Shown here piece after piece: positions 26,863 to 35,860 of a DNA stretch of 64,000 nucleotides (position 1 is the first letter of the stretch; the number at the start of each line of letters is the position of its first letter). The notes under the pieces are model-generated. The model saw nothing but the letters and a program-made list of their open reading frames with translations, was not told the DNA's origin and made no database searches. A program made the position numbers and the translations under genes. The DNA lies in the NCBI GenBank assembly GCA_963814875.1, contig CAWFFJ010000029.1, forward strand, positions 18,860 through 82,859, in the 5' to 3' direction. The stretch comes from CAVSIS01 sp963814875. Lineage in GTDB: Bacteria; Acidobacteriota; Thermoanaerobaculia; Thermoanaerobaculales; Sulfomarinibacteraceae.

Positions 26863-27513
26863 CTACTTCAGCGCGGCGAGCTCCTCGTCGGTGGAGACGA
26901 CCTTCGCATACCCCCCACCCTGCATCGCCGCCAGAGCCGCGGCGTGGACCTGGGCGGCCGGCACCTTGGTGCCGCCGAACTCGAGGTCGCGGGTCGCGCA
27001 GGCGTCGTGGACCACCGTCACGTCGAATCCGAGATCTGCTGCGGCGCGCGTCGCCGCCTCCACGCACATGTGGGTCTGCATGCCGCAGATCACGAGCCGC
27101 GTCACACCGAGGCGGCGCAGGGTCGCGAGCAGGTCGGTGTCGCGGAAGGCGTTGGCGTAGTGCTTGCCGATCACGACCTCGCCCTTCCGCGGCAGGACGT
27201 TGGGGTGGATCCGATAGCCCTCGGCGATCCCGGTCGGATCCGGCGTGTCCTGGTCCTTCGGGAGATGCTGCACGTGGATCACTGGCAGCCCGGCCGTCCG
27301 GAAGCCTTCGAGCAACCGCTTGGCCTGGAGGCTGGCTTCGACCGGGTGTACGAGCGGCAGCTGGCCGCCCTCGAAGTAGAAGTTCTGGATGTCGATGATC
27401 ATCAGCGCGGTGGTGCCCGCCGGCTTGTTCGGCGCGGGATCGTCCTCAGCCGGTACCGGGACCACAGCCGCCATCGTCAGGGCCGCCATTGCGAGGGGGA
27501 GCATCCACTTCAT
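26863..27513 (-). CDS. Exported isochorismatase-like cysteine hydrolase
   Basis: A 216-residue protein of the cysteine-hydrolase superfamily. The catalytic triad is in place: Asp in MIIDIQN, Lys in VVIGKHYANAF and Cys in GMQTHMCVEAATR. An N-terminal Sec signal (WMLPLAMAALTMAAVVPVPA) is unusual, since most relatives are cytoplasmic. The ATG at 27513 is set by GGAGG 8 bases upstream. Likely substrates are amide or nicotinamide-like compounds, but this cannot be read from sequence. It is divergent from the ExeA gene. Confidence 0.85.
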   Translation of the reverse strand: MKWMLPLAMAALTMAAVVPVPAEDDPAPNKPAGTTALMIIDIQNFYFEGGQLPLVHPVEASLQAKRLLEGFRTAGLPVIHVQHLPKDQDTPDPTGIAEGYRIHPNVLPRKGEVVIGKHYANAFRDTDLLATLRRLGVTRLVICGMQTHMCVEAATRAAADLGFDVTVVHDACATRDLEFGGTKVPAAQVHAAALAAMQGGGYAKVVSTDEELAALK

Positions 27514-27580
27514 CGCTGCGTCCTCCGGCGCCAACTCTACTCCAGCACGGCCGACACGGCGACCGGTTCGCTCGGCGGCC

Positions 27581-27596
27581 GCGCGAGTACAATGGG
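27581..27596 (+). promoter_or_regulatory. -10-like element upstream of the ExeA gene
   Basis: GCGCGAGTACAATGGG contains TACAAT (27588-27593), one base off TATAAT, and is nearly repeated as CGCGAGTAGAATGGC at 29215-29229 before the DUF502 gene. No clear -35 box is present, so it would be an extended -10 type. Two such copies support a promoter role. Confidence 0.45.
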
Positions 27597-27641
27597 ACGC
27601 CGCCAGGCTCAGCGCGCTCTTCGCTCAGCGGCAAACAACGG

Positions 27642-28454
27642 ATGTATCTCGAGTTCTACGGCCTCACGGCCCCGCCGTTCAGCATCACTCCCGACCCGCG
27701 GTACCTGTTCTTCAGCCGCCGCCACAGGGAGGCCTACGAGCACCTCCTGTTCGGCATCACCCAGCGGCGTGGGTTCATCCAGATCACCGGCGAGGTCGGA
27801 GCGGGCAAGAGCACCCTGTGTCGCGCCGTGCTCGAGGAGCTCGGCGCCTCCTACGCCACCGCCCTCGTGCTCAACCCGGTGATGACCGGCATCCAGCTCC
27901 TGCGCTCAATCCTCGCCGAGTATGGTCTCGACGACCGCGGCAACGACCGCGTGCGCCTGGTCCAGCGGCTCAACACTTTCCTGCTCGAGCGCGCCGCCGC
28001 CGGCCAGGACGTGGTGCTGTTCATCGACGAGGCCCAGGACATGCCCGACGAGCTCCTCGAGGAAGTCCGGCTGCTCTCAAACCTCGAGACCGACGACCGC
28101 AAGCTGCTCCAGATCGTGCTCATCGGCCAGCCCGAGCTGCGCGACACCCTCGACCGCAAGGCCTTGCGCCAGCTCAACCAGCGGATCACCGTGCGCTACC
28201 ACCTCGGGCCGCTTGACCGCTCGGAGGTCGAGAGCTACATCGCGCACCGCCTCCAGGTCGCCGGAGCCAACGGCCGGCCAACGTTCAGCGCGGCAGCTCT
28301 ACGCTCGATCGCCCATACGACCGGCGGCGTCCCGCGGCTGATCAACTCGCTGTGCGACACCGCGTTGCTCGCAGGCTACGTCGAGGGCCGCGACCACTTG
28401 GGCTGGCGCCAGGTCCGGCGCGCGCGGCGCCAGCTTGCCGGGAGTACCGGGTGA
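27642..28454 (+). CDS. ExeA/GspA-like AAA ATPase
   Basis: Protein of 270 residues. MYLEFYGLTAPPFSITPDP is the standard N-terminus of the family, followed by Walker A GEVGAGKST (50-58) and Walker B LFIDEAQDM (Asp129, Glu130). ExeA works with ExeB (GspB) to insert the type II secretin through peptidoglycan. The peptidoglycan-binding C-terminus of classical ExeA is absent; length and end are those of the short form common next to pili and secretion genes. It overlaps the GspB-like gene by 4 bases (GTGA). No other secretion genes are adjacent. Confidence 0.85.
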   Translation: MYLEFYGLTAPPFSITPDPRYLFFSRRHREAYEHLLFGITQRRGFIQITGEVGAGKSTLCRAVLEELGASYATALVLNPVMTGIQLLRSILAEYGLDDRGNDRVRLVQRLNTFLLERAAAGQDVVLFIDEAQDMPDELLEEVRLLSNLETDDRKLLQIVLIGQPELRDTLDRKALRQLNQRITVRYHLGPLDRSEVESYIAHRLQVAGANGRPTFSAAALRSIAHTTGGVPRLINSLCDTALLAGYVEGRDHLGWRQVRRARRQLAGSTG

Positions 28455-29185
28455 GCCTGCTCGGGGACGCCCTCCGCAAGGCGCGCCAGGAGGCGGCGCT
28501 GCGTGACGCGCGGCAGCTTGGGACCTACCCTGCCCCGCCGTTGGCACGGCCGATCCGACGCTCACGTCTCGGCCTCGGACTGCTGGTCGGCCTGCTTGCC
28601 GGCGCGGCCGTGGCGATCGCGAGCGGCGCCGCCGTGTGGTGGGTCGTCGGCCGGTCGAGCACGCCGACGGAAGCCGCCGCTCAGACTGCACAGACAGCGA
28701 TCCCGACCTTGCCCGGCGTCCACACGGACGATGCCTCGTCACCCGATGCAACCACCAACGCACCCGCACCTGTCGCGGCCGCCCGCCCACACACCGAGCC
28801 CGGAGCCGAAGCCGGCGTCTCCGTGCCGGCGGCCGCCTCGCCCCCGGCCATACCCTCTCGGATGGAGCAAGAGCATCCGTCGTCCCCGACGGATCCCGAG
28901 GTGCCCCGGCGCGAGGCCCCCATCGTTCCGCCCCCGCGACAGACTCCCACACAGGCGACCCGCGATTGGACCGGCACCCGCGAGTTCGTGCTCGACGCGG
29001 ACGTCGGCGGCATCCACCTGAGCCTCGGCTACATCGTATTCCGGGAGACCGACCCGTTTGCCGAGATCAACGGCGAGGAGGTCCACGTGGGAAGCCAGGT
29101 CGCCGGTCTCACCGTGGTCTCGATCGAAGCCGACCGGGTCACCCTGCGCGGGCTCGACCGCACCGTCGTCCTGCGCACCCGCTGA
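28451..29185 (+). CDS. GspB-like secretion accessory protein
   Basis: A 244-residue membrane protein. The N-terminus SLLGDALRKARQEA is the typical short cytoplasmic motif; one membrane helix follows (about residues 41-66), then a Pro/Ala/Thr-rich periplasmic linker. The C-terminal domain, with VGGIHLSLGYIVFRETDPFA and GSQVAGLTVVSIEADRVTLR, matches GspB. It begins with a GTG overlapping the ExeA stop. Together they probably form the ExeA/ExeB-type secretin assembly pair. Confidence 0.82.
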   Translation: MSLLGDALRKARQEAALRDARQLGTYPAPPLARPIRRSRLGLGLLVGLLAGAAVAIASGAAVWWVVGRSSTPTEAAAQTAQTAIPTLPGVHTDDASSPDATTNAPAPVAAARPHTEPGAEAGVSVPAAASPPAIPSRMEQEHPSSPTDPEVPRREAPIVPPPRQTPTQATRDWTGTREFVLDADVGGIHLSLGYIVFRETDPFAEINGEEVHVGSQVAGLTVVSIEADRVTLRGLDRTVVLRTR

Positions 29186-29248
29186 GCGACAGAACCCGAG
29201 ATCTGCACAGCGCCCGCGAGTAGAATGGCGTCGCGCGGAGGTCCCACC

Positions 29249-29867
29249 ATGCGCGCGCTCGCCCGCAAGCTCGTCAGCTCGTTCGTTCAGGGGCTCCTCG
29301 CCCTGCTGCCGCTGCTCGTCTCCCTCTACCTCGGGGTGATGTCTGGTCAAGTTCGTCGGCCGGATTATCGACGATGCGCTCATTCTCCTCCCCCGCGACA
29401 TGCGCGAAGTGCCGTTGTGGATCTTCCTCACCGAGGCCGGCGTCGTGGTGGCATTCTTCCTGCTCGTCGCGGCCCTCGGCAGCATTGTCCGCACCATGTT
29501 CGGCCGCGCTATCCTCCGGGGGCTGGACCGCACCTTCGCCGGCATCCCGGTGTTGGCACCGATCTACCGGGCGACCCGACAGGTCGTCGACGTGGTCGGT
29601 GGGCGTCCGCAGCGCTTCTTCACTCGGCCGGTGCTGGTCGAGTATCCCTCCGGCGGGATCTGGGCGGTCGCTTTTCACACCGGACCGGCACCCAGCGGGC
29701 TCAGCCCGGATCCGAGCGAGGAGTACGTCACGGTGTTCATTCCGACGACGCCCAACCCGACCAGCGGGTGGCTCGCCGTGGTCCCGACACGGCGCGTACG
29801 TCCGCTCGCGATGAGTGTCGAGAACGCCATGAAGCTGGTCCTGACCGGCGGCGTCGTCAAGAGCTGA
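29249..29867 (+). CDS. DUF502 membrane protein (one frameshift)
   Basis: The N-terminus from the ATG at 29249 (GGAGG, 7-base spacing) gives a membrane helix (FVQGLLALLPLLVSLYLGV). The frame shifts by one near 29345 and continues with KFVGRIIDDALILLP and a second helix (AGVVVAFFLLVAALGSIV). The DUF502 core follows: FAGIPVLAPIYRATRQVVD, then PSGGIWAVAFHTG and a T-x-N-P-T-S-G motif near the end. The family is widespread, with two membrane helices, and its function is unresolved. The break is a single base, so an assembly indel is likely. Confidence 0.75.
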
Positions 29868-29934
29868 GTCGCGACTGGAGTGCGGTACCGGGCCCTGGTG
29901 CCCGTGGCCTGCGGCCCCGCCCCTGCGTCTTGCG

Positions 29935-29998
29935 TCTCGCACTCCGACCTCTTGCGTCTCGCTTCCGACCCTTCTCACCTTCTGACCTCCTCACGTCT
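29935..29998 (+). other. Pyrimidine-rich direct repeats before the dehydrogenase gene
   Basis: The stretch repeats CTTGCGTCTCGC and then runs as CT- and CCTCAC-rich sequence almost without purine pairs. A similar tract occupies 33116-33175. Both precede a -10-like element and a gene start. The role is unknown. Confidence 0.45.
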
Positions 29999-30063
29999 CC
30001 CCTCACGTCGCGCTGCTATGCTCGAAGTACCAACCAACGCGAACGCGACGATGGGAGGTCCCC

Positions 30064-31482
30064 ATGACCCAGGCGCTGAGCTTCTTCGACCAGGTCATCC
30101 GCAACTTCGACAAGGCCGCGGCCTTCATTGACGAGCCGGCCGGACTGCTCGACCAGATCAAGCACATCAACTGCCTGATCCACTTCACGTTCCCCGTCAA
30201 GCGCGACGACGGTTCGATCGAGGTCGTGCACGCGTGGCGCTCCGAGCACAGCCAGCACTGTCTACCCACCAAGGGCGGCCTGCGCTATGCGACGTCGGTC
30301 AACGAGGACGAGGTCTCGGCGCTCGCGGCACTGATGACCTACAAGTGCGCGATCGTCAACGTGCCGTTCGGCGGTGCCAAGGGAGGGGTGCAGATCGATG
30401 CCCGCCGCTACTCGGTCGACGAGCTCGAGCGGATCACGCGCCGCTTCACCTTCGAGCTGTTCCGCAAGAACTTCATCGGACCCGCCCTCGATGTCCCCGC
30501 GCCGGACTTCGCGACCGGTCCGCGGGAGATGGCCTGGATCGCCGACACCTACGCCACCCTCGCGCCGCACGACATCGACGCGCTCGCCTGCGTCACCGCC
30601 AAGCCTGTCGCCCAGGGCGGTATCGACGGCCGCGTCGAGGCGACCGGCCGCGGCGTTTTCTTCGCGCTGCGCGAGGTCTGCGGCATCGCCGAGGACATGA
30701 AGGCGATCGGCCTCGAACCCGGGCTCGAGGGCAAGCGGGTCGTCGTCCAAGGCCTCGGCAACGTCGGCTACCACGCCGCCAAGTTCGTCACCGAGGAGGG
30801 CGGTGCGGTGCTCGTCGGCGCGGTCGAGTTCGAGGGCGCCATCGCCAAGCCCAATGGGATCAACGTCGAGGCGCTGATGGCGCACCGCCGCGAGACCGGG
30901 TCGATCCTCGGCTTCCCCGGGGCCGTCGACCTCCCACGCCGCGAGGTCGGCCTCGAGCTCGAGTGCGACATCCTGATCCCGGCCGCGCTCGAGAATGCGA
31001 TCACGATGGAGAACGCTCCGCGGCTGCGGACGCGGATCGTTGCCGAGGCCGCCAACGGGCCGACTAGCTCGGAGGCCTCCGACCACCTCTTCCAGCGCGG
31101 CGTGATGGTGCTCCCCGACGCCTACACCAATGCCGGCGGCGTGACGGTGTCCTACTTCGAGTGGCTCAAGAACCTCTCGCACGTGCGCTTCGGACGCATG
31201 GAGAAACGCTTCGAGGAGCGCAGCAACCGCCAGATCCTGGCGGCGGTCGAGCAGGCTACGGGGCGAACCTTCGACCCCGCGGAGGTCCGCGCGATCGTCC
31301 ACGGCGCGGACGAGATCGACCTCGTGAACTCAGGACTCGAGCAGACCATGATCGAGGCCTTTCACGAGATCCGGCTGCTCAAGCTCCAGCTCGGCCCGAA
31401 GGTCGACCTGCGCACCGCCTCGATGGTCGGGGCGATCCGCACGGTCGCGACGGCGTACAAGGACCGCGGCATTTTCCCTTGA
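30064..31482 (+). CDS. Glutamate dehydrogenase (Glu/Leu/Phe/Val family)
   Basis: Oxidatively deaminates glutamate to 2-oxoglutarate and ammonia. At 472 residues, it has the substrate lysine motif PFGGAKGGV (Lys near residue 105), the catalytic Lys/Asp region DVPAPDFATGPREMAWI, and a dinucleotide-binding GLGNVGYHAAKF in the second half. AEAANGPT is also present. Cofactor choice cannot be read with certainty. GGGAGG lies before the ATG and an extended -10 (TGCTATGCT, 30014-30022) lies upstream of that. It is monocistronic, with a terminator right after the stop. Confidence 0.92.
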   Translation: MTQALSFFDQVIRNFDKAAAFIDEPAGLLDQIKHINCLIHFTFPVKRDDGSIEVVHAWRSEHSQHCLPTKGGLRYATSVNEDEVSALAALMTYKCAIVNVPFGGAKGGVQIDARRYSVDELERITRRFTFELFRKNFIGPALDVPAPDFATGPREMAWIADTYATLAPHDIDALACVTAKPVAQGGIDGRVEATGRGVFFALREVCGIAEDMKAIGLEPGLEGKRVVVQGLGNVGYHAAKFVTEEGGAVLVGAVEFEGAIAKPNGINVEALMAHRRETGSILGFPGAVDLPRREVGLELECDILIPAALENAITMENAPRLRTRIVAEAANGPTSSEASDHLFQRGVMVLPDAYTNAGGVTVSYFEWLKNLSHVRFGRMEKRFEERSNRQILAAVEQATGRTFDPAEVRAIVHGADEIDLVNSGLEQTMIEAFHEIRLLKLQLGPKVDLRTASMVGAIRTVATAYKDRGIFP

Positions 31483-31509
31483 TTTTTCGGCCTCGACGGC
31501 CGAAAAATC
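31481..31509 (+). terminator. Intrinsic terminator of the dehydrogenase gene
   Basis: A perfect 12-bp inverted repeat (31481-31492 and 31498-31509) whose outer half is A/T-rich (GATTTTT ... AAAAATC), with a 5-base loop. It overlaps the stop codon. The T-run lies in the ascending stem, so it may work better from the opposite direction or as a 3'-end stabiliser. Confidence 0.7.
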
Positions 31510-31766
31510 TAGTGAGAAGGGGCAAGGCGGCAAGCTGTTCGCTGCTGTCTCTCTTTCCCGGATCAACATACCGAGGGTTACGAAGGGGGCAGCCGCATGG
31601 CGTGGTATGCTCGCGACGCCTTATGACGACGCTCGCCGCCACTGTCGCCTGAGGAGCGATCGCAGACGGGGCCTTCCGCCCCGGCCGCTCGCTCCTCGTC
31701 TCCACCAGATCCCGGTCATCGCTCTCGGTGCGCCTGTGCGTACCACGACCCTCCGGAGACACGACA

Positions 31767-32828
31767 GTGAACCTGCATCAGCTCGGTTGGAACGATCGCT
31801 TCGATTCGCTCTTCACCCCATACCGCGAGCGTAGCTTCTCCCCCGCGCGCGTCGTCCGCGCCGACCGCGGCGCCTTCCTGACCCTGCCCGACCTTGGCGC
31901 GGCCGCCGTGCCCGCCGGCGTCCTCGACCCCGACGGCGACCCGGGCCCGCCGGCGGTCGGCGACTGGGTCGCCCTCGATCTCGCCGGCGGCCTGCCGGTG
32001 ATCCGTTCGATCCTGCCGCGATCGGGATCCCTGGTCCGGCGCCGTCCCGGCAGCGGACCCGCCGAGGCCCAGGCGGTCGCCGCCAACGTCGACCGCGTCC
32101 TCGTCGTCGAGGCCCTCGACCGCGGACCCAACCCGCGCCGCATCGAGCGCGCCGTCGCCCTCGCCTGGGACGCTGGCGCGACCCCGGTGGTCGTTCTCAC
32201 CAAGACCGACGTCGCCACCGACCTCGAGCAGGCCGTCGCCACGGCGCAGGCGGCGGCGCCCTTCGCTTCGGTCGTTCCCGTGGCCTCGCCATCGGGCGCA
32301 GGGCTCGACGCGCTCCGGGCGGAGTTGCCGGCCGGCGCTACCGCCGTGCTGCTCGGACCCTCAGGCGCGGGCAAGTCGACCCTCGTCAACGCCCTGCTCG
32401 GCGAGGCCCGGCTCACCACCTCGGCGGTGCGCGCTGGGGATGCCAGGGGCCGCCACACCACCACCCGCCGGGAGCTGGTGGTGCTGCCCTCGGGCGCGCT
32501 CCTGATCGACACGCCGGGGGTCCGCGAGCTCGGCCTGTGGCTCGCCGAGGACGCGGTCGGGGCAGGCTTCCCGGAGATCGAGGCGCTTGCCGAGGGGTGC
32601 CGTTTCCGGGACTGCCGCCACCTCGACGAGCCCGGCTGTGCGGTTCTCGCGGCGGTCGAGGAGGGCGCCTTGGACCCTGCCCGCCTGGCGAGCCTCCACC
32701 GGCTGCGGCGCGAGGCCGCGGTGCTCGCCGCCCGGGTCGACCCCGCGCTGCGCATGGAGGCCAAGGCCCGGGAGCGCCGCTTCGGCCGGATCATCAAGGC
32801 GGAGGTGAAGCGGAAGGGCGGGCGGTAG
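31767..32828 (+). CDS. rsgA: Ribosome small-subunit-dependent GTPase RsgA
   Basis: Circularly permuted GTPase for 30S maturation, 353 residues. Motif order is the permuted one: G4 LTKTDVA first, then G1 GPSGAGKSTLVNALLG, G2 (RGRHTTT) and G3 DTPGVRELG. The C-terminal zinc site follows as C-x5-C-x-H-x5-C (CRFRDCRHLDEPGC). The N-terminus is the OB-fold. A GTG at 31767 with GGAG upstream is the best start; the frame is open a little further up. It is a single gene, 284 bases after the dehydrogenase. Confidence 0.9.
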   Translation: MNLHQLGWNDRFDSLFTPYRERSFSPARVVRADRGAFLTLPDLGAAAVPAGVLDPDGDPGPPAVGDWVALDLAGGLPVIRSILPRSGSLVRRRPGSGPAEAQAVAANVDRVLVVEALDRGPNPRRIERAVALAWDAGATPVVVLTKTDVATDLEQAVATAQAAAPFASVVPVASPSGAGLDALRAELPAGATAVLLGPSGAGKSTLVNALLGEARLTTSAVRAGDARGRHTTTRRELVVLPSGALLIDTPGVRELGLWLAEDAVGAGFPEIEALAEGCRFRDCRHLDEPGCAVLAAVEEGALDPARLASLHRLRREAAVLAARVDPALRMEAKARERRFGRIIKAEVKRKGGR

Positions 32829-33207
32829 GACAAACCACCAAGACACAAAGACACCAAGCCCCCGCCCTCCCGAGGGTGGGGGCTCTGAGGTCCTGTGCAG
32901 TACTACCGGTTGAGTCGTGGAGTTTCTTTGAGGACTTCAGGCAGCTGAGCCGAGAAGGCTTGAGAGCTGAGCAGTCTGGAGTAGGGGTGCACCTTGCGTG
33001 CGCCCGTGCCGGGAACACGCCCGGTCCCACCGGGAGGAGACAAGCTCCTTCCCTGCGAGGGCTGCTGGTCGGGCTGTGACGGTGCGGACACGGGCGGAGA
33101 CGAGCGCCGCCCCGACGACCTCCTGACCTCCTCACCTTCTCACCAGCTGACCTCCTCACCTCTCCACCTCTCCGCGCTCGGCTAAACTGCCCGACGGAGG
33201 TGCCCCC
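32829..33207. other. Gap between RsgA and the DUF885 gene
   Basis: No gene seen. It begins with a CACCAAGACACAAAGACACC-type string, also echoed near 34617 (CACCAAAACACC). It ends with a pyrimidine-rich tract (33116-33175) followed by TAAACT (33183-33188), a possible -10, 20 bases before the next ATG. Confidence 0.4.
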
Positions 33208-34551
33208 ATGTCCGACCCGAGCCTCGACCGCGCCATCGCCGCCGCCATCCTCGGCATCGACACCGTGTGGGGCGGCGACGTCATGAACCCCTCCGGCACC
33301 GGCCGCTTCATTGCCGACTCCTGGTGCTCCGACGAGCCCCTCCCCGAGGCCTACACGCATCCCGCCGCCGCCGCGGTCCGCGCCGCAGGCGGCCTCTCCG
33401 CCTCCACGCCCGACCGCGCCGCCATCGACGCCTACACCGCCGTCGTCGACGTTCCCGGCGCGATCGCCGACGTGCGCAGCGGCGGCTCCGACCTCGGAGG
33501 CCTGCGCGGCGAGTTCCTCGCCGGCCTCGCCGAGTGCCTCGAGGTCATGTGGGACCTCGCGCTCGAGACCCTCGGCCGCGGCGAGCCCGTGCCCTACGAG
33601 CGGTCGGTGCACGCCTCCTGCGCCGCCGATCCGACGCCGTCCGACCCGCGCGCCAAGCGCGAGCAGCTCGGCGCCCTGCTTTCTACCGCCGGCTATCCCG
33701 CGGCGACAGAGGCCGATCTCAATGCCGCCGCCGACGCCTGGCGCCGCGACCGCATGGTCCCGCACGCGACCATCCCCGCCCTCGCCCGCGCCTTCATCGC
33801 CGAGCTCGACGCCGCGACCGCAGCCAACGTCGTCCCCACCCTGCCGGGCGAGCTCCACGGCGTGCCGCGCGCCAACGTCGAGTTCCTCGCCATCAAGGAC
33901 GCCTGGTTCTCGGGCTCGATGAACTACGTCGGCCGCGCGCGCACCGCCGACGGCCGACCCGAGTACGAGGCAACCTATGAGATCAACGCCTCGCTCGAGA
34001 TCTCGGTGCCCGAGTTCGTCCAGCTCGTCAGCCACGAGGTGGTGCCGGGGCACGTCACGACCTTCGCCTACGTCCAGCACCTCTACACCCTCGGCAAGGT
34101 CGGCTTCGAGGGCACGGTGCTGACCATGAACTCGCGCTACTCGACCCTCGCCGAGGGCATCGCCAACAATGCAATCCTGATGGCCTACGGCGTCACTGAG
34201 ATCGACCAGCTCCCCGACCCCGACCTCCAGATCGGCACCCTTCTCGCCCTGCTCCAGGACGACGCCAAAAACCAGGCCTCGTACCTGACCTGGAAGGAGG
34301 GCTGGGCGCAGCCCGCTGTCGCGGAGATACTGCGGCGCGACTTCGTGGTCTCCGAGGAGCGCGCCGGCAAGCTCTCCGGGCCGTGGGCGAAGCACCCGAT
34401 CCTGGGACGGATGTACCTTCCGGCCTACCGGGCCGGCACCGACAAGGTCGCCGCCCTGCGCCGCGAGCTCGCCGATGCCAATGTCATTCCGGCGCTTTAC
34501 GGCTGCCGCGGCCTGGTCGACGTGGCGACGATCGACCGCGTGGTGGGGTGA
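33208..34551 (+). CDS. DUF885-type zinc peptidase
   Basis: A 447-residue protein with the HExxxH-type site SHEVVPGHVTTF (about residues 275-286), a distal LAEGIANN, and helical flanks matching the DUF885 family of putative metallopeptidases. No signal peptide is seen, so it is probably cytoplasmic. The function as a carboxypeptidase or aminopeptidase is not established. GGAGG precedes the ATG. Confidence 0.8.
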   Translation: MSDPSLDRAIAAAILGIDTVWGGDVMNPSGTGRFIADSWCSDEPLPEAYTHPAAAAVRAAGGLSASTPDRAAIDAYTAVVDVPGAIADVRSGGSDLGGLRGEFLAGLAECLEVMWDLALETLGRGEPVPYERSVHASCAADPTPSDPRAKREQLGALLSTAGYPAATEADLNAAADAWRRDRMVPHATIPALARAFIAELDAATAANVVPTLPGELHGVPRANVEFLAIKDAWFSGSMNYVGRARTADGRPEYEATYEINASLEISVPEFVQLVSHEVVPGHVTTFAYVQHLYTLGKVGFEGTVLTMNSRYSTLAEGIANNAILMAYGVTEIDQLPDPDLQIGTLLALLQDDAKNQASYLTWKEGWAQPAVAEILRRDFVVSEERAGKLSGPWAKHPILGRMYLPAYRAGTDKVAALRRELADANVIPALYGCRGLVDVATIDRVVG

Positions 34552-34772
34552 GGGGCCGGGAGAAGCCTCAGCGCGGGTGCGTTCCCGGTCCGGCATGGGC
34601 TGGGCGCCACGGTTTCTTGCCACCAAAACACCAAACCGTCGCAGGGGCGGGAGCGTCTCGGGCTGATCCGGCCTTTCTCCTCTACACCCCTTGACCTGTC
34701 TACGGCTTCACACCTCATCTTCGAAGTGGCGGCGGGGCTCGCGTCCTGCCGACCTCACTCCGGAGGAACTCC

Positions 34773-35276
34773 ATGGCCATCGAAGAACGCCGCGAGCTCA
34801 CCTACACGACCACCCTGTCTGCGCCCCCCGAGCGTGTCTTTCCGCTGCTGTGCCCGGTCCGCGAGCATGACTGGATCGACGGCTGGCGCTGCCTGATCCT
34901 GCACACGGTCTCAGGAGTCGCCGAGCTCGACTGCGTGTTCCGCACCGACCTCGACGGCGACTCGCTGTGGACCGTGAGCCGCTACGAACCACCGCATCGG
35001 ATCGAGTTCGTCATCACCACCGACGTCACGCTGCTGTCACGTCTCGAGATCACGCTCGCGGCCGAGAACGGTGACCGGACCGCCATCACCTGGCGCCGCG
35101 TGTACACTGCCGTCGGCCCGGGCGGCGAGTCACGGCTCGAGTCCGTCACCGAGGAGGCCTTCGAGTCGCGGATGCGTTCCCTCAACCAGATGCTCCGCCA
35201 TTACCTCGAGAGCGGCGAGATGCTGCGCGGAGGCAACTCTCTCTTCGCCCGGATCGTCCACGGCCACCGGCGATGA
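34773..35276 (+). CDS. SRPBCC (START-like) family protein
   Basis: A 167-residue protein of the lipid/ligand-binding START-like fold. The first strand after the N-terminus reads YTTTLSAPPERVFPLLCPVREH, typical of SRPBCC ligand pockets. Strands such as RIEFVITTDVTLLSRLEIT follow, then a C-terminal amphipathic helix (RMRSLNQMLRHYLE). GGAGG sits before the ATG. It overlaps the MerR gene by 4 bases, as ATGA, suggesting joint control. Confidence 0.75.
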   Translation: MAIEERRELTYTTTLSAPPERVFPLLCPVREHDWIDGWRCLILHTVSGVAELDCVFRTDLDGDSLWTVSRYEPPHRIEFVITTDVTLLSRLEITLAAENGDRTAITWRRVYTAVGPGGESRLESVTEEAFESRMRSLNQMLRHYLESGEMLRGGNSLFARIVHGHRR

Positions 35277-35860
35277 CACGCGAACCCTGGCGTCAACCTC
35301 ACCCGCGTGACGAGGCGAACGACCGCACCTGGGTCACGGTCGGCCGTCTCGCCCGTCGGGTCGGGCTGTCGCGATCGACGCTGCTCTACTACGACCGCAT
35401 CGGCCTGCTGACGCCGAGATCCGGCGGGCGCGGGGCCTATCGGCGATACTCCGAAGACGACGTTCGCCGGCTGGAGCAGATCCTCGAGCTGCGCGCGGCA
35501 GGGGTCCGGCTGACCGACATCAAGCGCATCCTCGACGCACCCGGTGAGGGCCTGGCGGCGGTGCTGGAGCGGCGGCTCGAGGAGCTCAACGCGGACGTCG
35601 CGCGGCTGCGCGAGCAGCAGCGCCTGATCATCGGGATCCTCAAGAGCGACCACCTGCACGCCCGGGTCGGCGTCATGAACCGGGACACCTGGGTCGCGCT
35701 GCTCGCCGCGTCCGGCTTCTCCCATGACGACATGCGCCGCTGGCACGCCGAGTTCGAGCGACTGGCACCGGAGCGGCATCGCGAGTTCCTCGAGTTTCTG
35801 TGCATCCCGGCCGACGACATCGAGCGGATCCGCGCGTGGGCGCTCGCGGGCGATGACTGA
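35273..35860 (+). CDS. MerR-family transcriptional regulator
   Basis: DNA-binding regulator of 195 residues. The winged-helix begins VTVGRLARRVGLSRSTLLYY, then DRIGLLTP, and the second motif YRRYSEDDVRRLEQI. A dimerisation helix rich in Leu follows (about residues 95-125). No conserved metal-binding Cys is seen at its end, so it is not a classical metal sensor; the ligand is unknown. It overlaps the preceding gene by 4 bases and the hydrolase gene by 8, so it probably controls its own operon. Confidence 0.85.
   Translation: MTREPWRQPHPRDEANDRTWVTVGRLARRVGLSRSTLLYYDRIGLLTPRSGGRGAYRRYSEDDVRRLEQILELRAAGVRLTDIKRILDAPGEGLAAVLERRLEELNADVARLREQQRLIIGILKSDHLHARVGVMNRDTWVALLAASGFSHDDMRRWHAEFERLAPERHREFLEFLCIPADDIERIRAWALAGDD

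Noticed and set aside
32794..34626. 610-residue minus-strand frame
   Set aside because: Antisense of the DUF885 peptidase; no recognisable domain.
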